Source of the DNA: Mesobacillus boroniphilus JCM 21738
GTDB lineage: Bacteria > Bacillota > Bacilli > Bacillales > Cytobacillaceae
Length of the DNA stretch: 64,000 bases
Reading direction: 5' to 3'
Assembly (NCBI RefSeq): GCF_000517385.1
Contig: NZ_BAUW01000007.1
Location: forward strand, 20,783-84,782
The notes beneath the pieces were generated by a model. It searched no databases, was not told the origin of the DNA, and saw only the letters and a program-made list of their open reading frames with translations. Position 1 is the first letter of the stretch; the number at the start of each line of letters is the position of its first letter. Both the position numbers and the translations under genes were made by a program. Positions 18,595-27,646 of the stretch are shown one piece after another.

Positions 18595-19215
18595 GTGAAT
18601 GTCTTCTTAGGCTACATTTTTCTCGGATTATCACTAGCCGCCCCGATTGGGCCAGTAAATGCAGCACAGATGGACAAAGGAATCAAGAGCGGCTTTTTTC
18701 AGGCGTGGCTTCTTGGCCTGGGCGCCCTGACAGCAGATATTATCTATATGCTCACTGTCTATCTTGGAGTTGTTAAATATCTAGAGACTCCGTTCATGCA
18801 ATCTTTCCTTTGGCTGTTTGGATTCTTTGTGTTGATGTATACAGGCGTTGAAACAATCATAAACGCTGGAAAAATCGTCATGGATAATAGAAGTGAAACT
18901 TCCGGTTTCAAGTCTTTTTTATCAGGGTTTGTCATGTCGATTTCAAACCCGCTGACAATCTTATTTTGGCTGGGAATTTACGGTTCTGTCCTTGCCAAGA
19001 CCGCTTCCTCCTATGGAACCGGGGAACTTGTCATTTACAGCTTTGGCATCATACTAGGCCTTATTCTCTGGGATATCATTATGGCCGCTGTTTCCAGCAG
19101 CTTCCGAAAGCTACTTACAACAAGATTACTGACTATCATTTCCCTTATATCCGGACTATCATTAATTGGCTTTGCCCTGTTTTTTGGCTATCAGGCATTG
19201 AAGTTGTTTCTTTGA
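18595..19215 (+). CDS. LysE-family amino acid exporter, copy 2
   Basis: A 206-residue membrane protein with six predicted helices. It starts at GTG 18595-18597, ten bases after GGAGG. The first helix is FLGYIFLGLSLAAPIGPVNA, and the central loop and fifth helix include SNPLTILFWLGIYGSVLAKT. It is a close paralogue of the minus-strand copy ending at 16882 and, unlike that copy, is unbroken. It is expected to export small amino acids or related compounds; the substrate cannot be read. A run of hairpin repeats starts 30 bases after its stop codon. Confidence 0.9.
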   Translation: MNVFLGYIFLGLSLAAPIGPVNAAQMDKGIKSGFFQAWLLGLGALTADIIYMLTVYLGVVKYLETPFMQSFLWLFGFFVLMYTGVETIINAGKIVMDNRSETSGFKSFLSGFVMSISNPLTILFWLGIYGSVLAKTASSYGTGELVIYSFGIILGLILWDIIMAAVSSSFRKLLTTRLLTIISLISGLSLIGFALFFGYQALKLFL

Positions 19216-19244
19216 AAAAGGTTTGCCCTGATGTTTGGGCACAC

Positions 19245-19382
19245 ATATCCTGAAAAGCTGTCACAATAACAACCGAATCTTGACAGCTTTGACCTCATAT
19301 CCTGAAAAGCTGTCACAATAACACCGGTTTCTTGACAGCTTTGACCTCATATCCTGAAAAACTGTCACAATCACACTGGATT
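19245..19382. repeat. Tandem 52-bp hairpin repeat, array 1 (2.6 copies)
   Basis: Copies start at 19245, 19297 and 19349, an exact period of 52. Each full copy begins ATATCCTGAAAAGCTGTCAC and contains an inverted repeat AAAGCTGTCA / TTGACAGCTTT around a variable loop. The third copy is partial and has a mutated stem (AAACTGTCAC). The array lies between a LysE-type gene and a small conserved gene and is not coding. The remaining 260 bases to 19645 hold only the promoter of the next gene. Confidence 0.9.
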
Positions 19383-19604
19383 CTCTTTGTTTATAATCGC
19401 AGGTGTGGTATCGGTCTCTATCCCAGCGCATGCAACGAGGGGTATAAAGACTGGTTATATTCTCAGTTTCTGTCCGAGCTCATTAAACAGAGGACACAAA
19501 AAGCAGATATGTTCCCGGTTTCAATTTCCACATAACTGAAAGCTTCTCTCTATCCTGCATTCTTTCTCTTTGCGGCGGATTCCTTGATTGTTTTTGATGT
19601 TTTC

Positions 19605-19620
19605 GATATATAATAGAGGT
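19605..19620 (+). promoter_or_regulatory. Promoter region of the gene starting at 19646
   Basis: A TATATAAT -10 region lies about 20 bases after TTGATT and about 40 bases before the start codon; an AAAGGATG ribosome site follows. Confidence 0.5.
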
Positions 19621-19645
19621 GACAAACTTAAAAGGATGAGCATTC

Positions 19646-19957
19646 ATGAATATTACCGGACATACTGTCGAAATCCTTGAAGATCCATTCGGGCTTCTTA
19701 CGGGGACTAGATATGAATACTTTTTAAATATCGAGGTAGATGAGGAGGACGAGCTCTTTACTGAAAAAGGCCTGCTTTTGAAGGTGCTTTTTCTGGTAAA
19801 TGGCGATGAAAGACGGATCCTTCAAAGCTATTTCATTGAACAGGAATCAGAAAAGGTTCTTGATTTTGAACTTGAGGATGATGAAGTGGCACAAGTTAAG
19901 AGCTATTGTGAGGAAAACTTGCCTGCCGAGGATGAAACGGATGAGGACACAAATTAA
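19646..19957 (+). CDS. Small acidic conserved protein (DUF6509-like)
   Basis: A 103-residue, strongly acidic soluble protein beginning MNITGHTVEILEDPFGLLTG. It ends in a run of aspartate and glutamate. The EDPFGLLTGTRYEYFLNIEV stretch resembles small Bacillus proteins grouped as DUF6509; the family name is recalled and should be treated as tentative. AAAGGATG precedes the start. No catalytic motif, membrane segment or operon partner is visible. A strong terminator follows directly. Confidence 0.7.
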   Translation: MNITGHTVEILEDPFGLLTGTRYEYFLNIEVDEEDELFTEKGLLLKVLFLVNGDERRILQSYFIEQESEKVLDFELEDDEVAQVKSYCEENLPAEDETDEDTN

Positions 19958-19982
19958 AAAGAGCAGATTTCTGCTCTTTTTT
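19956..19982. terminator. Terminator between two convergent small genes
   Basis: AAAAAGAGCAG and CTGCTCTTTTT form a near-perfect hairpin with a three-base loop, placed between the stop codons at 19957 and 19990. Confidence 0.85.
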
Positions 19983-19989
19983 ATTGATT

Positions 19990-20337
19990 TTATACTTCTA
20001 CTGTCTTACCTTCCTCAACGATATGATAAAGGAGGTGGGCAAGGTGTTGAACAGGTCCAAATTCCCCCTCTTCCACGTTAAGCTCTTCCGTGAAGTCCAG
20101 ATCATTCAAATATAATGCTGAAAATTCATAGAAATCCTTCAGTCCAAAGCCGTAGCAATTCGATGGCTCCTCGTTCTGGTCCTCATATTGAAGCATCAAA
20201 TAATATTCTTTGCCATCTTTATCTTCTGCATCAAAAAAGACAAAAAAACCTATATTCGTATCCAAATCAAACAAATGACGTGTTCCGCCCTCAGTAGCCT
20301 GGTCATAATCCTCACTGCTTAGTTTCTGGACCTTCAT
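19990..20337 (-). CDS. Conserved hypothetical acidic protein
   Basis: A 115-residue soluble protein rich in acidic and aromatic residues (for example DLDTNIGFFVFFDAEDKDGK and DFYEFSALYLNDLDF). I do not recognise a domain. No signal peptide or membrane segment is present. It is read as a single gene convergent with the preceding small gene. An intact frame of this composition on the major strand with a terminator at its end supports a real gene. Confidence 0.65.
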   Translation of the reverse strand: MKVQKLSSEDYDQATEGGTRHLFDLDTNIGFFVFFDAEDKDGKEYYLMLQYEDQNEEPSNCYGFGLKDFYEFSALYLNDLDFTEELNVEEGEFGPVQHLAHLLYHIVEEGKTVEV

Positions 20338-20424
20338 CGCTTACACCTGGTCTTCTGCGTGAAATTTCACTTCAAAGGTTTTCATTATTGAATAACACTC
20401 CAGTCTATAATTTGCATATGTTGA

Positions 20425-20922
20425 TTAATTCTTATCTTTGAAAAAGATATGCTCGGCCCTGATTTCTTCTCCGACAGTCAGGATACCATAAGAGAATTCC
20501 TGCTGTCTTCTTTTATCAGTCGGTGAGCCGGGATTCAAAACTATTACGCCATTGATTTCCTTCAGGACAGGTATATGCGAATGACCATAAACAATGCAAT
20601 CGACCTCGTCATCCACGAATGTTTCTATTGCCCTTTTTTCAGTAGTTTTCCCGGTGCCGTGTCCATGGACAATCCCTATATGAAAATCGCCAGCTTTTAA
20701 TATTTCTTTCGTTTTGAGCATACTTTCGAGTTCAGGGCCATCCACATTACCGGTAACTCCAATAACGGCCCCATACTGTTTAAGCTGATTATAGAGCTCC
20801 TCGGTCTGCCAATCACCAGCATGAATTATGTAATCACAGTCTTCCAAATCAATGAGCAGCCTCTCAGGTAACTTCTTTGCCTTTTTCGGCATATGAGTGT
20901 CAGAAATGACCACGATTTTCAT
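20425..20922 (-). CDS. Metallophosphoesterase, YfcE/MJ0936 type
   Basis: A 165-residue calcineurin-like phosphodiesterase. The metal ligands are all visible: D and H in VVISDTHMPK, D in IIHAGDWQT, N in GVTGNVD, H in IVHGHGTGK, and the GHSH pair in IVYGHSHIPV. The closing LNPGSPTDKRR motif is typical of YfcE/YsnB proteins. It probably hydrolyses phosphodiesters, but the natural substrate is unknown. The frame is intact. Confidence 0.9.
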   Translation of the reverse strand: MKIVVISDTHMPKKAKKLPERLLIDLEDCDYIIHAGDWQTEELYNQLKQYGAVIGVTGNVDGPELESMLKTKEILKAGDFHIGIVHGHGTGKTTEKRAIETFVDDEVDCIVYGHSHIPVLKEINGVIVLNPGSPTDKRRQQEFSYGILTVGEEIRAEHIFFKDKN

Positions 20923-20979
20923 GGCTGCCCTACTCCCTTCGCCAACTGTTCTCTGCTATTTTACCCTGGTGGAAACGGA

Positions 20980-21512
20980 TTAACCATTCTCAGGGTCTTT
21001 ATATTTTGTCACATTAAAATAATCACTCGTCCTATTATAACTGTTGAACTCAATATCAAGGTCATGAAAATATCTGTGAAGCTGAAGTAATATATTCTTA
21101 TCTTTTTTCCATCTTCAATGGTCTTGGAGTAATTTAAAATGGTATCAAAATCAGCTTGGAGCGCAGTATTGTCTGTTTCAACTGTTACCAGAACAGATAG
21201 GATTTCAGAAGCGATTTCCCTCTGCTCCTCCCAATCAACAGATTCTATTCCTCCCCAACCGAGAGTATCATTATATTTAGTATGAAATTCACGAATGAAG
21301 CTGCCAACTGTTGAGTAGCTTTCTTGCTCAGACTCTTCCTGGAACACCGCGACAGTCTGACCTCCGTTTTTAAGATTGCTTGAACCGCTTTTGCCCCTGA
21401 CTTCTTGAAGATTACCTGCCTCCCACATTGAATAGCCAGCATATAGACCAAAAGCCAGCAAAAATAGACTTGCAGGTAAAATCATAAGTTTCCATTTGCT
21501 TTTCTTTTCCAT
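20980..21512 (-). CDS. Single-pass membrane-anchored hypothetical protein (one frame slip)
   Basis: About 177 residues with a short lysine-rich N-terminus (MEKKSKWK) and one membrane helix (LMILPASLFLLAFGLYAGY), followed by an extracytoplasmic part containing SFIREFHTKYNDTLGWGG. The frame breaks near 21104-21110, where a run of seven A appears as six. The next frame continues as DKNILLQLHRYFHDLDIEF to a stop at 20980-20982. The C-terminal half reads as a soluble helix-rich domain only after repair. I do not recognise a family. A plausible ribosome site precedes the ATG. Confidence 0.65.
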
Positions 21513-21670
21513 CTGACTGCCCCCCCGTTAAAAACTTATCGTTCTTACACCGCAAATAAAACTAGTCTTAATATTATTTGACAGCCATCACAAAAAACCT
21601 TTTATTTCCAGTTCACATCTGGTTCTTCCATAAATGTCCCAAAAATAAAATAACATTGAGGAGGAATTGT

Positions 21671-22322
21671 ATGTATTTTCATTTCGGAAAGGTACGTCCA
21701 CACTTAACAACCTGTAGTGTTAACCCGGAAAATCAGGAAACCGCAATACACTTTATTTCTTTTATTGAACCGGTTGCTGATTCCCTATTTTACCGCAGGA
21801 ATCATTTTCCTTACCCGATTTTAACACCAGAGTCATTCACACTGGAAATTCCGGCTCAGTACATCATGCTTTACTTATCAATTACTCTGATCTTCTAAAA
21901 CTGCCTTCCAAATCCAAAAGGGTATTAATTGAGTGTTCAGGTAATAAAAGAGCATACTTTGAGGAAAAAGTCTTTGGAGAGCATTGGGAAAATGGAGCGA
22001 TGAGTGAGGGTGTTTGGAAGGGAGTACCTCTCAAGACCTTGCTTGAGTTAACTGGAATTAAAACAGGCGTAGCTGAGGTCCTTTTTAGTGGAAGGGATTC
22101 TGGGATTAAAAACCGCCAATATATCCCCTATGAAAGAAGCTTGCCAATTGCCAAGGCACTTCATCCTGAAGTAATGATTGCATATGAGTATAATGGGAAA
22201 CCACTCTCCCATAAACAGGGTTTCCCTTTCCGGCTTATTGTTCCTAGATGGTACGGAATGGCTTCTGTCAAATGGCTTAATGAAATCATTCTTGTTAAAG
22301 ACAATTCACCTTGTTTCCTTAA
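21671..22322 (+). CDS. Sulfite-oxidase-like molybdopterin protein (YuiH type), frame slip and short C-terminus
   Basis: The ATG at 21671 follows AGGAGG. The protein begins MYFHFGKVRPHLTTCSVNPE and continues through FYRRNHFPYPILTPE. After a slip near 21850 (CCC read as CC) it reads VLIECSGNKRAYFEEKVFGE, with the molybdenum-ligand cysteine in ECSGNKR. It then shows GAMSEGVWKGVPLKTLLEL, AYEYNGKPLSHKQGFPFRLI and ASVKWLNEIILV. These match the molybdopterin-binding domain of sulfite-oxidase-family enzymes. The C-terminal segment expected after the last motif is missing. A second slip near 22307 would end the frame at TAA 22320-22322, overlapping the ku stop. It may be a shortened, possibly inactive copy. 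Confidence 0.75.
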
Positions 22323-23174
22323 GCTTGTTTCTTTTCCTTTGCCTTCGGTTTTGCTGCTGTTTTTTTCTTCTTTGCTGCTGGAGCTGCCTCTTTTTTCTTT
22401 TCTGGTTTGGTACGGTCAATAGAGGCCTGAAGCGCGGCCATAAGATCTGTAACATTGGAAACAGGCTCTTTTTCTGTTGGAGTGACTAGTTCTTTGCCAG
22501 TACGCTTTGCTTCTATTAGCTCCAATAAAGCGGTACGGTAATCATCCTTGTATTTATCTGGTTCAAACTCAGTTGTCAGCTGATCAATGAGCATGATGGC
22601 AGTGTCCAGTTCCTTTTCCGTTACTTTATCTTCTTCCGGTACATTCGGCACATCTACGGCATTTCTTACCTCATCGGGGAAATGGATGGTTTCCATTACG
22701 AGCGTATTATTATAGACACGCACTACTGCAAGTTGCTCTTTTGCCCGGATGATTATCTTTGCAATTCCAACCTTCTGCGATTCCTCCAGAGCCTTCCTGA
22801 GAAGAGAATATGCTTTGCCGCCACTCGCTCGGGGACATGAAATAGCTGCGCTGAAAATAAATCGGATCGATTTCAGTTATTTTTACAAAATCGATAATCT
22901 CCACGGCTTTATCTTCGTTTTCCTTCCTCAAAGCTTCAAGGTCTTCTTCTTCAAGGACGACAAACTTTCCTTTCGTATACTCGTAAGCCTTCACAATATC
23001 TTCGTTTTTCACTTCAACATCACACACAGGACATGTTTTCTCATATTTAATTGGTGAGTGGCACTCTTTATGCAGGGTACGCAGTTTGACGTCTCTATCC
23101 TCAGTCGCGGCATGAAGCTTGATTGGGATATTGACGAGCCCAAAGCTGATGCTCCCTTTCCAGATTGTATGCAT
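22319..23174 (-). CDS. ku: Ku homologue for non-homologous end joining (one frame slip)
   Basis: About 285 residues. The start MHTIWKGSISFGLVNIPIKL follows GGAG at the ATG at 23172-23174 and is the classic bacterial Ku opening. HKECHSPIKYEKTCPVCDVE and EIIDFVKITEIDPIYFQRSY form the ring-shaped DNA-binding core. The frame breaks near 22812-22825 and resumes at KALEESQKVGIAKIIIRAKE. The C-terminus is a lysine- and alanine-rich tail (EKKKEAAPAAKKKKTAAKPK), as in other bacterial Ku proteins that recruit LigD and bind DNA. It is divergent from ligD, whereas in B. subtilis the two (ykoV, ykoU) are adjacent on one strand. Confidence 0.93.
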
Positions 23175-23299
23175 TATGTTCTCCACCTTATCGTTTTATT
23201 ACTAATGTGCTTAAGAATGGATTTATCATGCATTAAAACATTTGCCAGCGTACTAGTTTGAGGTTAAACAGGAACAATATAAATACGACTGGTGAAAGG

Positions 23300-25142
23300 A
23301 TGGGGAAAATGCTGAAACCAATGCTCCCTACACTGGCGTTCGAAACGCCACAAGGGGATGAATGGCGTTATGAGATTAAATTTGATGGCTTTCGTGCCTT
23401 GTTGACCTGGGATCAGGAAATTGAACTGACAAGCCGAAATGGGAAACCGCTGCTTCCGCTGTTCCCGGAATTATCGGCGTTCCTGGCTGCTAATAAGGAC
23501 AAGTTCCAGCCACATCTTCCTCTTACGTTTGACGCTGAGCTCGTTTACCTGGAGAATCCATATAAGGCGAATTTTGGCGCAATCCAAATCAGGGGAAGAA
23601 TGAGGGCTGAGGGAAAAATAAAAGCAGAAGCAGATAGGAATCCATGCAGACTGATGGTGTTCGACCTTTTGAGAATACAAGGAAAAAATATAGCATCTGA
23701 AAGTTACAAAGACAGACGGATAAAACTTCAATCACTGTTTTCCGAGATAGGTCTGCCACTCTCTCCCAACCAACAAAACCCGGACTTGGTACAACTTGTC
23801 CACAGTGAAGCGGATTTGAAAGGCTTATGGGAAAAAGTCGTCATCTACGATGGAGAGGGTATAATTGCCAAACAATACAATAGCAAATGGGAGGAAGGCA
23901 AACGGACGGAAGCTGGATTAAGACAAAAAACTGGAAGTATGTCTCCTGCTTTGTGACGGCATATGAGAAATCCAATGGATACTTTTATATCTCCATTTTT
24001 AAAGACTCAAAAATTCATCAAATCGGCCTTGTGATCTTTGGCTTTAAGCCAGAAGAAAAAAATGCTCTCCATCAGATTATCAAGCAAAATAAAAGTGGCG
24101 AAGATGATCAATTCATTTATGTGGAACCCGGCATATGCCTTGATGTGAAATATTTGGAAATCTACGAGGAGCAGCTTCGTGAGCCTCATTTCCATCAATT
24201 CCGGTTCGATTTGAGCCCAGATTCTTGTACGTATGAAAAGTTCGTTTTCCAACAAAAGAACCTGCCACCGGATATTAAAATCACCCATCCAGACAAGCCA
24301 ATTTGGAAGAACCGCCGATTCAAAAGGTAGATTTCATACATTACTTAAGGGAGATTTCTCCCTATATGCTTCCTTTCCTGGAAGACCGGCTATTAACAGT
24401 GATCCGCTATCCTCACGGCATGTTTGGCGAAGCCTTTTACCAAAAAAACGTTCCTGATTATGCACCAGACTTCGTCGAAACTTCGAACTCTGAAGGCATT
24501 GAGTATATCGTCTGCAATAATATGAAAACTTTGCTTTGGCTCGGAAATCAAATTGCCATTGAATTTCATATTCCCTTCCAAACGATCAGCAGCAAAGGGC
24601 CTGATGAAATCGTTTTTGACTTGGATCCACCCTCAAGGGATCATTTCCATTTGGCGATTAAAGCGGCTGTTTATATTAAAGAGGTATTAGATGAACTGAA
24701 ACTGATCAGCTTTATAAAAACCTCTGGGAACAAAGGACTGCAGGTGTACATTCCGCTCCCGGATAATACTTATACCTATGATGATACCAGATTGTTCACC
24801 GCCTTTATAGCGAACTACCTTGTTTCAAAATATCCTGAATCGTTCACGATTGAACGGTTGAAGAAAAACAGGGGCGACCGCTTATATATAGATTACATCC
24901 AGCATGCTGAAGGCAAGACAATTGTCAGTCCATATTCTGCCCGAGGTAAATCACATGCTGGTGTAGCCACTCCCCTATTCTGGGAGGAAGTGAATGAAAA
25001 TCTTAAGATTGAGGATTTCCATTTAGGAACAATCATCCAGCGCGTACAGAGGTTAGGATGTCCGTTCAGGACTTATTTTGCAGCTAAAGCAGAACAAAAT
25101 TTCGAACCGGTCCTGAATGTATTGAAGGCAAAAAAATCCTGA
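23300..25142 (+). CDS. ligD: DNA ligase D: ligase plus polymerase/primase domains (two frame slips)
   Basis: About 613 residues after repair. The N-terminal ATP-dependent ligase domain shows the adenylated lysine in EIKFDGFRALL, SRNGKPLLPLFPE and a DGEGIIAKQY motif. The C-terminal half is an AEP-type polymerase domain (VIRYPHGMFGEAFYQKN, FDLDPPSRDHF, KTSGNKGLQVYIPLP, IVSPYSARGKSHAGVATPL). The nuclease domain of mycobacterial LigD is absent, as in B. subtilis YkoU. The frame breaks near 23911 (GGG read as GG) and 24308 (AAA read as AA). The ATG at 23309, nine bases in, has the better-spaced AAGGATGGGG and is an equally good start. It works with Ku to repair double-strand breaks, typically in spores. 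Confidence 0.92.
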
Positions 25143-25161
25143 GGAAGCCCCTCAGGATTTT
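25133..25161. terminator. Bidirectional terminator between ligD and dapF
   Basis: AAAATCCTGAGG and CCTCAGGATTTT form a perfect hairpin with a small loop that overlaps the ligD stop codon and precedes the dapF stop. Confidence 0.88.
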
Positions 25162-25166
25162 CTTCA

Positions 25167-26147
25167 TTAAAATTGGTTTAGATACTTTTCAGCATGCTCC
25201 TGAAGCTTGCTATACAAGTTTTCCTCGTTGTAATCTTCTTGTTCCAGAATCTCAGTAAGTAGTCCTTCTTTTGTAAAATCAACCTCAATTTGAGCTGAAT
25301 AGACAAAAGTGGCATTGCCAATCAAATCGATTGTATAAGTCTCGTCTTCTTTATGGACAGCGCATTGAACCATCCCGCCATTATTGTACACATTTATTGG
25401 CTGGTCAAGTTCATTCTCCCCCATCAGGCATGTGACAAGTGTCGAGGCTGACATCGCTGTCCCACAAGCATTCGTATAGCCTACTCCTCGCTCAAAGGTT
25501 CTCACATAGATACTCCCTTTTTCAAGGAGCCTGATAAAGCTCACATTGACTCCGTCAGGAAATAAATCATTAGGGTTGTTTACCTTTTCACTCAATCTCG
25601 TTTGCAAATCGGATTCCAATTGCTCTTTGCTGACTATAGCCGTCAAATGAGGATTAGGGACTGCGAGTGCTGTAAACGTCAATTCCTCAGATAACTGCGT
25701 AATCTTCTCCTGAATCAGTGTCTCCTGGTCAAGATATAACGGCAAATCCTTCAAATCAAAAGTTACCGGCGAGATTTCCACCTGATAGGTTGGGATATCA
25801 ATGAAAATCTCCTCATGCTTCTTCACCTTGAGGTTCGCTTTCATCGTTTCAATCACAGCTTCCTCCACGCCAAGCTTCTCGCATACATAACGGCCTGCGC
25901 AGCGAAGACCATTGCCGCACATGGATGCTTCTGTGCCATCAGAGTTGAAAATCCGATATTGGGCATCTGCAACCCTGCTTGGACGGATAAACAAGATTCC
26001 ATCTGCACCTAGTGACGCTTCCCTGTCACAAAGCGCTAATGCAAGATCACGCCTTTTAAAATCATCAAATTTATAATTCCGGTCAGTTTCATCTATCAAT
26101 AAAAAATCATTATTTGAACCATGACATTTAATCAAATCGATTATCAT
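25167..26147 (-). CDS. dapF: Diaminopimelate epimerase
   Basis: A 326-residue enzyme that interconverts LL- and meso-diaminopimelate in lysine and peptidoglycan synthesis. The start is the ATG at 26145-26147 (MIIDLIKCHGSNNDFLLID) after GGGGGCG. The two catalytic cysteines are visible in ASMCGNGLRCAGRYV and in YTNACGTAMSAS. The protein is about 40 residues longer than the usual 275-285 because of an acidic C-terminal extension (EILEQEDYNEENLYSKL), a form found in some Bacillaceae. The frame is intact. Confidence 0.93.
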   Translation of the reverse strand: MIIDLIKCHGSNNDFLLIDETDRNYKFDDFKRRDLALALCDREASLGADGILFIRPSRVADAQYRIFNSDGTEASMCGNGLRCAGRYVCEKLGVEEAVIETMKANLKVKKHEEIFIDIPTYQVEISPVTFDLKDLPLYLDQETLIQEKITQLSEELTFTALAVPNPHLTAIVSKEQLESDLQTRLSEKVNNPNDLFPDGVNVSFIRLLEKGSIYVRTFERGVGYTNACGTAMSASTLVTCLMGENELDQPINVYNNGGMVQCAVHKEDETYTIDLIGNATFVYSAQIEVDFTKEGLLTEILEQEDYNEENLYSKLQEHAEKYLNQF

Positions 26148-26280
26148 TGTAACGCCCCCAAAATACTTCGTTATATTACAAGATGCCATAAATAATGGAA
26201 TTGTTCAATATTGAAGATAATAAGGATGTAAAATAAGTGTTAGCTGGCATGGCTTCTGCTTTTACCTTTTGGCATATAAA

Positions 26281-26309
26281 AAAGAACCAGCTTTAGATTG
26301 CTGGTTCTC
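26281..26309 (-). terminator. Terminator of the copper-storage protein gene
   Basis: AGAACCAGC and GCTGGTTCT form a hairpin with a short loop and an A-run on the plus strand (T-run on the minus strand), just downstream of the stop at 26316. Confidence 0.85.
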
Positions 26310-26315
26310 CTTGAA

Positions 26316-26645
26316 TTAAGATGCCATCTTTCTGCATTCTTCTGCGCATTTAAAGCATGCTTCAGCACATTTTTGGCAATGGTCATGGTCATGCTTTTTG
26401 CATTCATTGCCGCAAGCTTCACATATTTCCGCACACAAACCGCAAATCTGGTTCACAAAGTGGCTGTTTGTCTGCATAGCCGTAACTGCCATGCCACATA
26501 TTTCAGCACATTCCCTGTCCATTCTGATGCACTCTGCCATCATTTTTACATTCTCTTCTTTTAAACAGGAATCAAAACAAACATTGCACGCTTCAATACA
26601 TTCTATGCATGCCTGGATACAATCCTGGTATTTTTGGTTTACCAT
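26316..26645 (-). CDS. Four-helix-bundle copper-storage protein (Csp3/YhjQ type)
   Basis: A 109-residue cytosolic protein with very many cysteines arranged along helices (CIQACIECIEACNVCFDSCL, then ICGLCAEICEACGNECKKH and CQKCAEACFKCAEECRKM) plus a HDHDHC cluster. This is the pattern of Csp3 proteins (YhjQ in B. subtilis, DUF326), which hold many Cu(I) ions inside a four-helix bundle. Length matches the family. An AAGGAGG-type site precedes the ATG. It fits with the copA-copZ copper efflux genes elsewhere in the window. Confidence 0.9.
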   Translation of the reverse strand: MVNQKYQDCIQACIECIEACNVCFDSCLKEENVKMMAECIRMDRECAEICGMAVTAMQTNSHFVNQICGLCAEICEACGNECKKHDHDHCQKCAEACFKCAEECRKMAS

Positions 26646-26732
26646 GTCCCAACCTCCTTATAGTCTCTATCTATTTGTTATCCTCTTGGGATTAAGATAA
26701 ACGAAACTTTCGGAAATGGAATAATTTTCAAA

Positions 26733-27520
26733 CTAATGATCGTAATACATATAGAGGCTGGCGAGAGCAGCAAATACAGCCAGGCGTTCTTCCTCCATCG
26801 AATAGTCGAATGTTACCACTGGGGTATTTGCTTCTTTGAAAAACCTCGTCCACTCCAATGGCATCCAGCCTTTCCGCAGCGTCGCGGTCGAAATGCCGTC
26901 TTCTCGTAGAAGCTTAAAATCACGAATGGAGCCTGGGGTCTTAACTATTTTCAACTTTCTTCCACCACCCAAGACAACTGAACCAATTGTCTCTTTGTCT
27001 TTCTTTTTCTCTAAAAATATACCAATTATATCATTGTGCTCATTCAGCATTTTAAAGCTATAACGTTCCTGTTTCAGTCTTCCTTGAAGATTTCCATTGG
27101 AGTCATAGATTCCAATTTCTTTCATTATTTTTTTATCTAGAAAATAAGGGATGAACCACCGGTAGCTTTTAGTAGTGATTTCTCTTAATTCTCCAGCCAG
27201 CATTCCGTCTGGAGTAAAAAAGAGGAGTCGTACTGCAGGCGCAGGAGCAAAAACAATAAGCAGGTTGTTTTGCTTTAAGATTTGTTTATCATTATATCGG
27301 TGAAATGCTTCTGTGCTCTCTTCTGATTTGTTTTTATATAAAATAAAGCGATTGTAATGCAGGAAGACTAAAAACAAGAATGGAACTGCCACAAGGAACA
27401 GAGGTATATTCCAGGAAAACAGCAGGCTTGCCGCCAAAATCATCGTAAGAAGCCCAGCTGATATTATAGAGCCATTTAAACTGATATAGCTGTCTGATTG
27501 TAAAATTGCCGAATACTCAT
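26733..27520 (-). CDS. Hypothetical membrane protein (probable frame slip at the start)
   Basis: The continuous frame from 27443 encodes 236 residues with two N-terminal membrane helices followed by a cytoplasmic beta-rich region (for example LLFFTPDGMLAGELREI and GIYDSNGNLQGRLKQERYSF). The same frame is open further upstream (YSAILQSDSYISLNGSIISA), but it lacks a start. An ATG with AAGGAG at 27518-27520 lies in another frame, so one missing or extra base near 27515 would join them. The repeated DSNGNLQGRLK-type strands resemble LURP/scramblase-like beta repeats only loosely. I do not recognise the family. Confidence 0.6.
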
Positions 27521-27609
27521 ATCTATTATCTCCTTGAAGAAACTCTATTTCGTCATTCTAAGTCTATTAATCAAAGAGCCCAATCATTCTACCTTTTTTC
27601 AATATAAAA

Positions 27610-27635
27610 ACCGGACTGGAAAGTTCCAGTCCGGT
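27610..27635 (-). terminator. Terminator of the subtilase pseudogene
   Basis: ACCGGACTGGA and TCCAGTCCGGT form a perfect hairpin immediately downstream of the stop codon. Confidence 0.85.
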
Positions 27636-27646
27636 CTTGCAATAGA

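Noticed and set aside
19245..19382. A CRISPR array
   Set aside because: The 52-bp copies are themselves repetitive with no unique spacers between short direct repeats, and no cas gene is present. The unit is palindromic throughout.
23172..23245. A forespore (sigma-G) promoter before ku
   Set aside because: TGCATGA and CATTAGTA are present on the minus strand, but the spacing is 19 rather than about 18 and the -10 has mismatches, so I do not list it as a feature.
26148..26280. A lysine riboswitch upstream of dapF
   Set aside because: The distance to the next gene is too short for an L-box aptamer and none of its conserved elements is visible.
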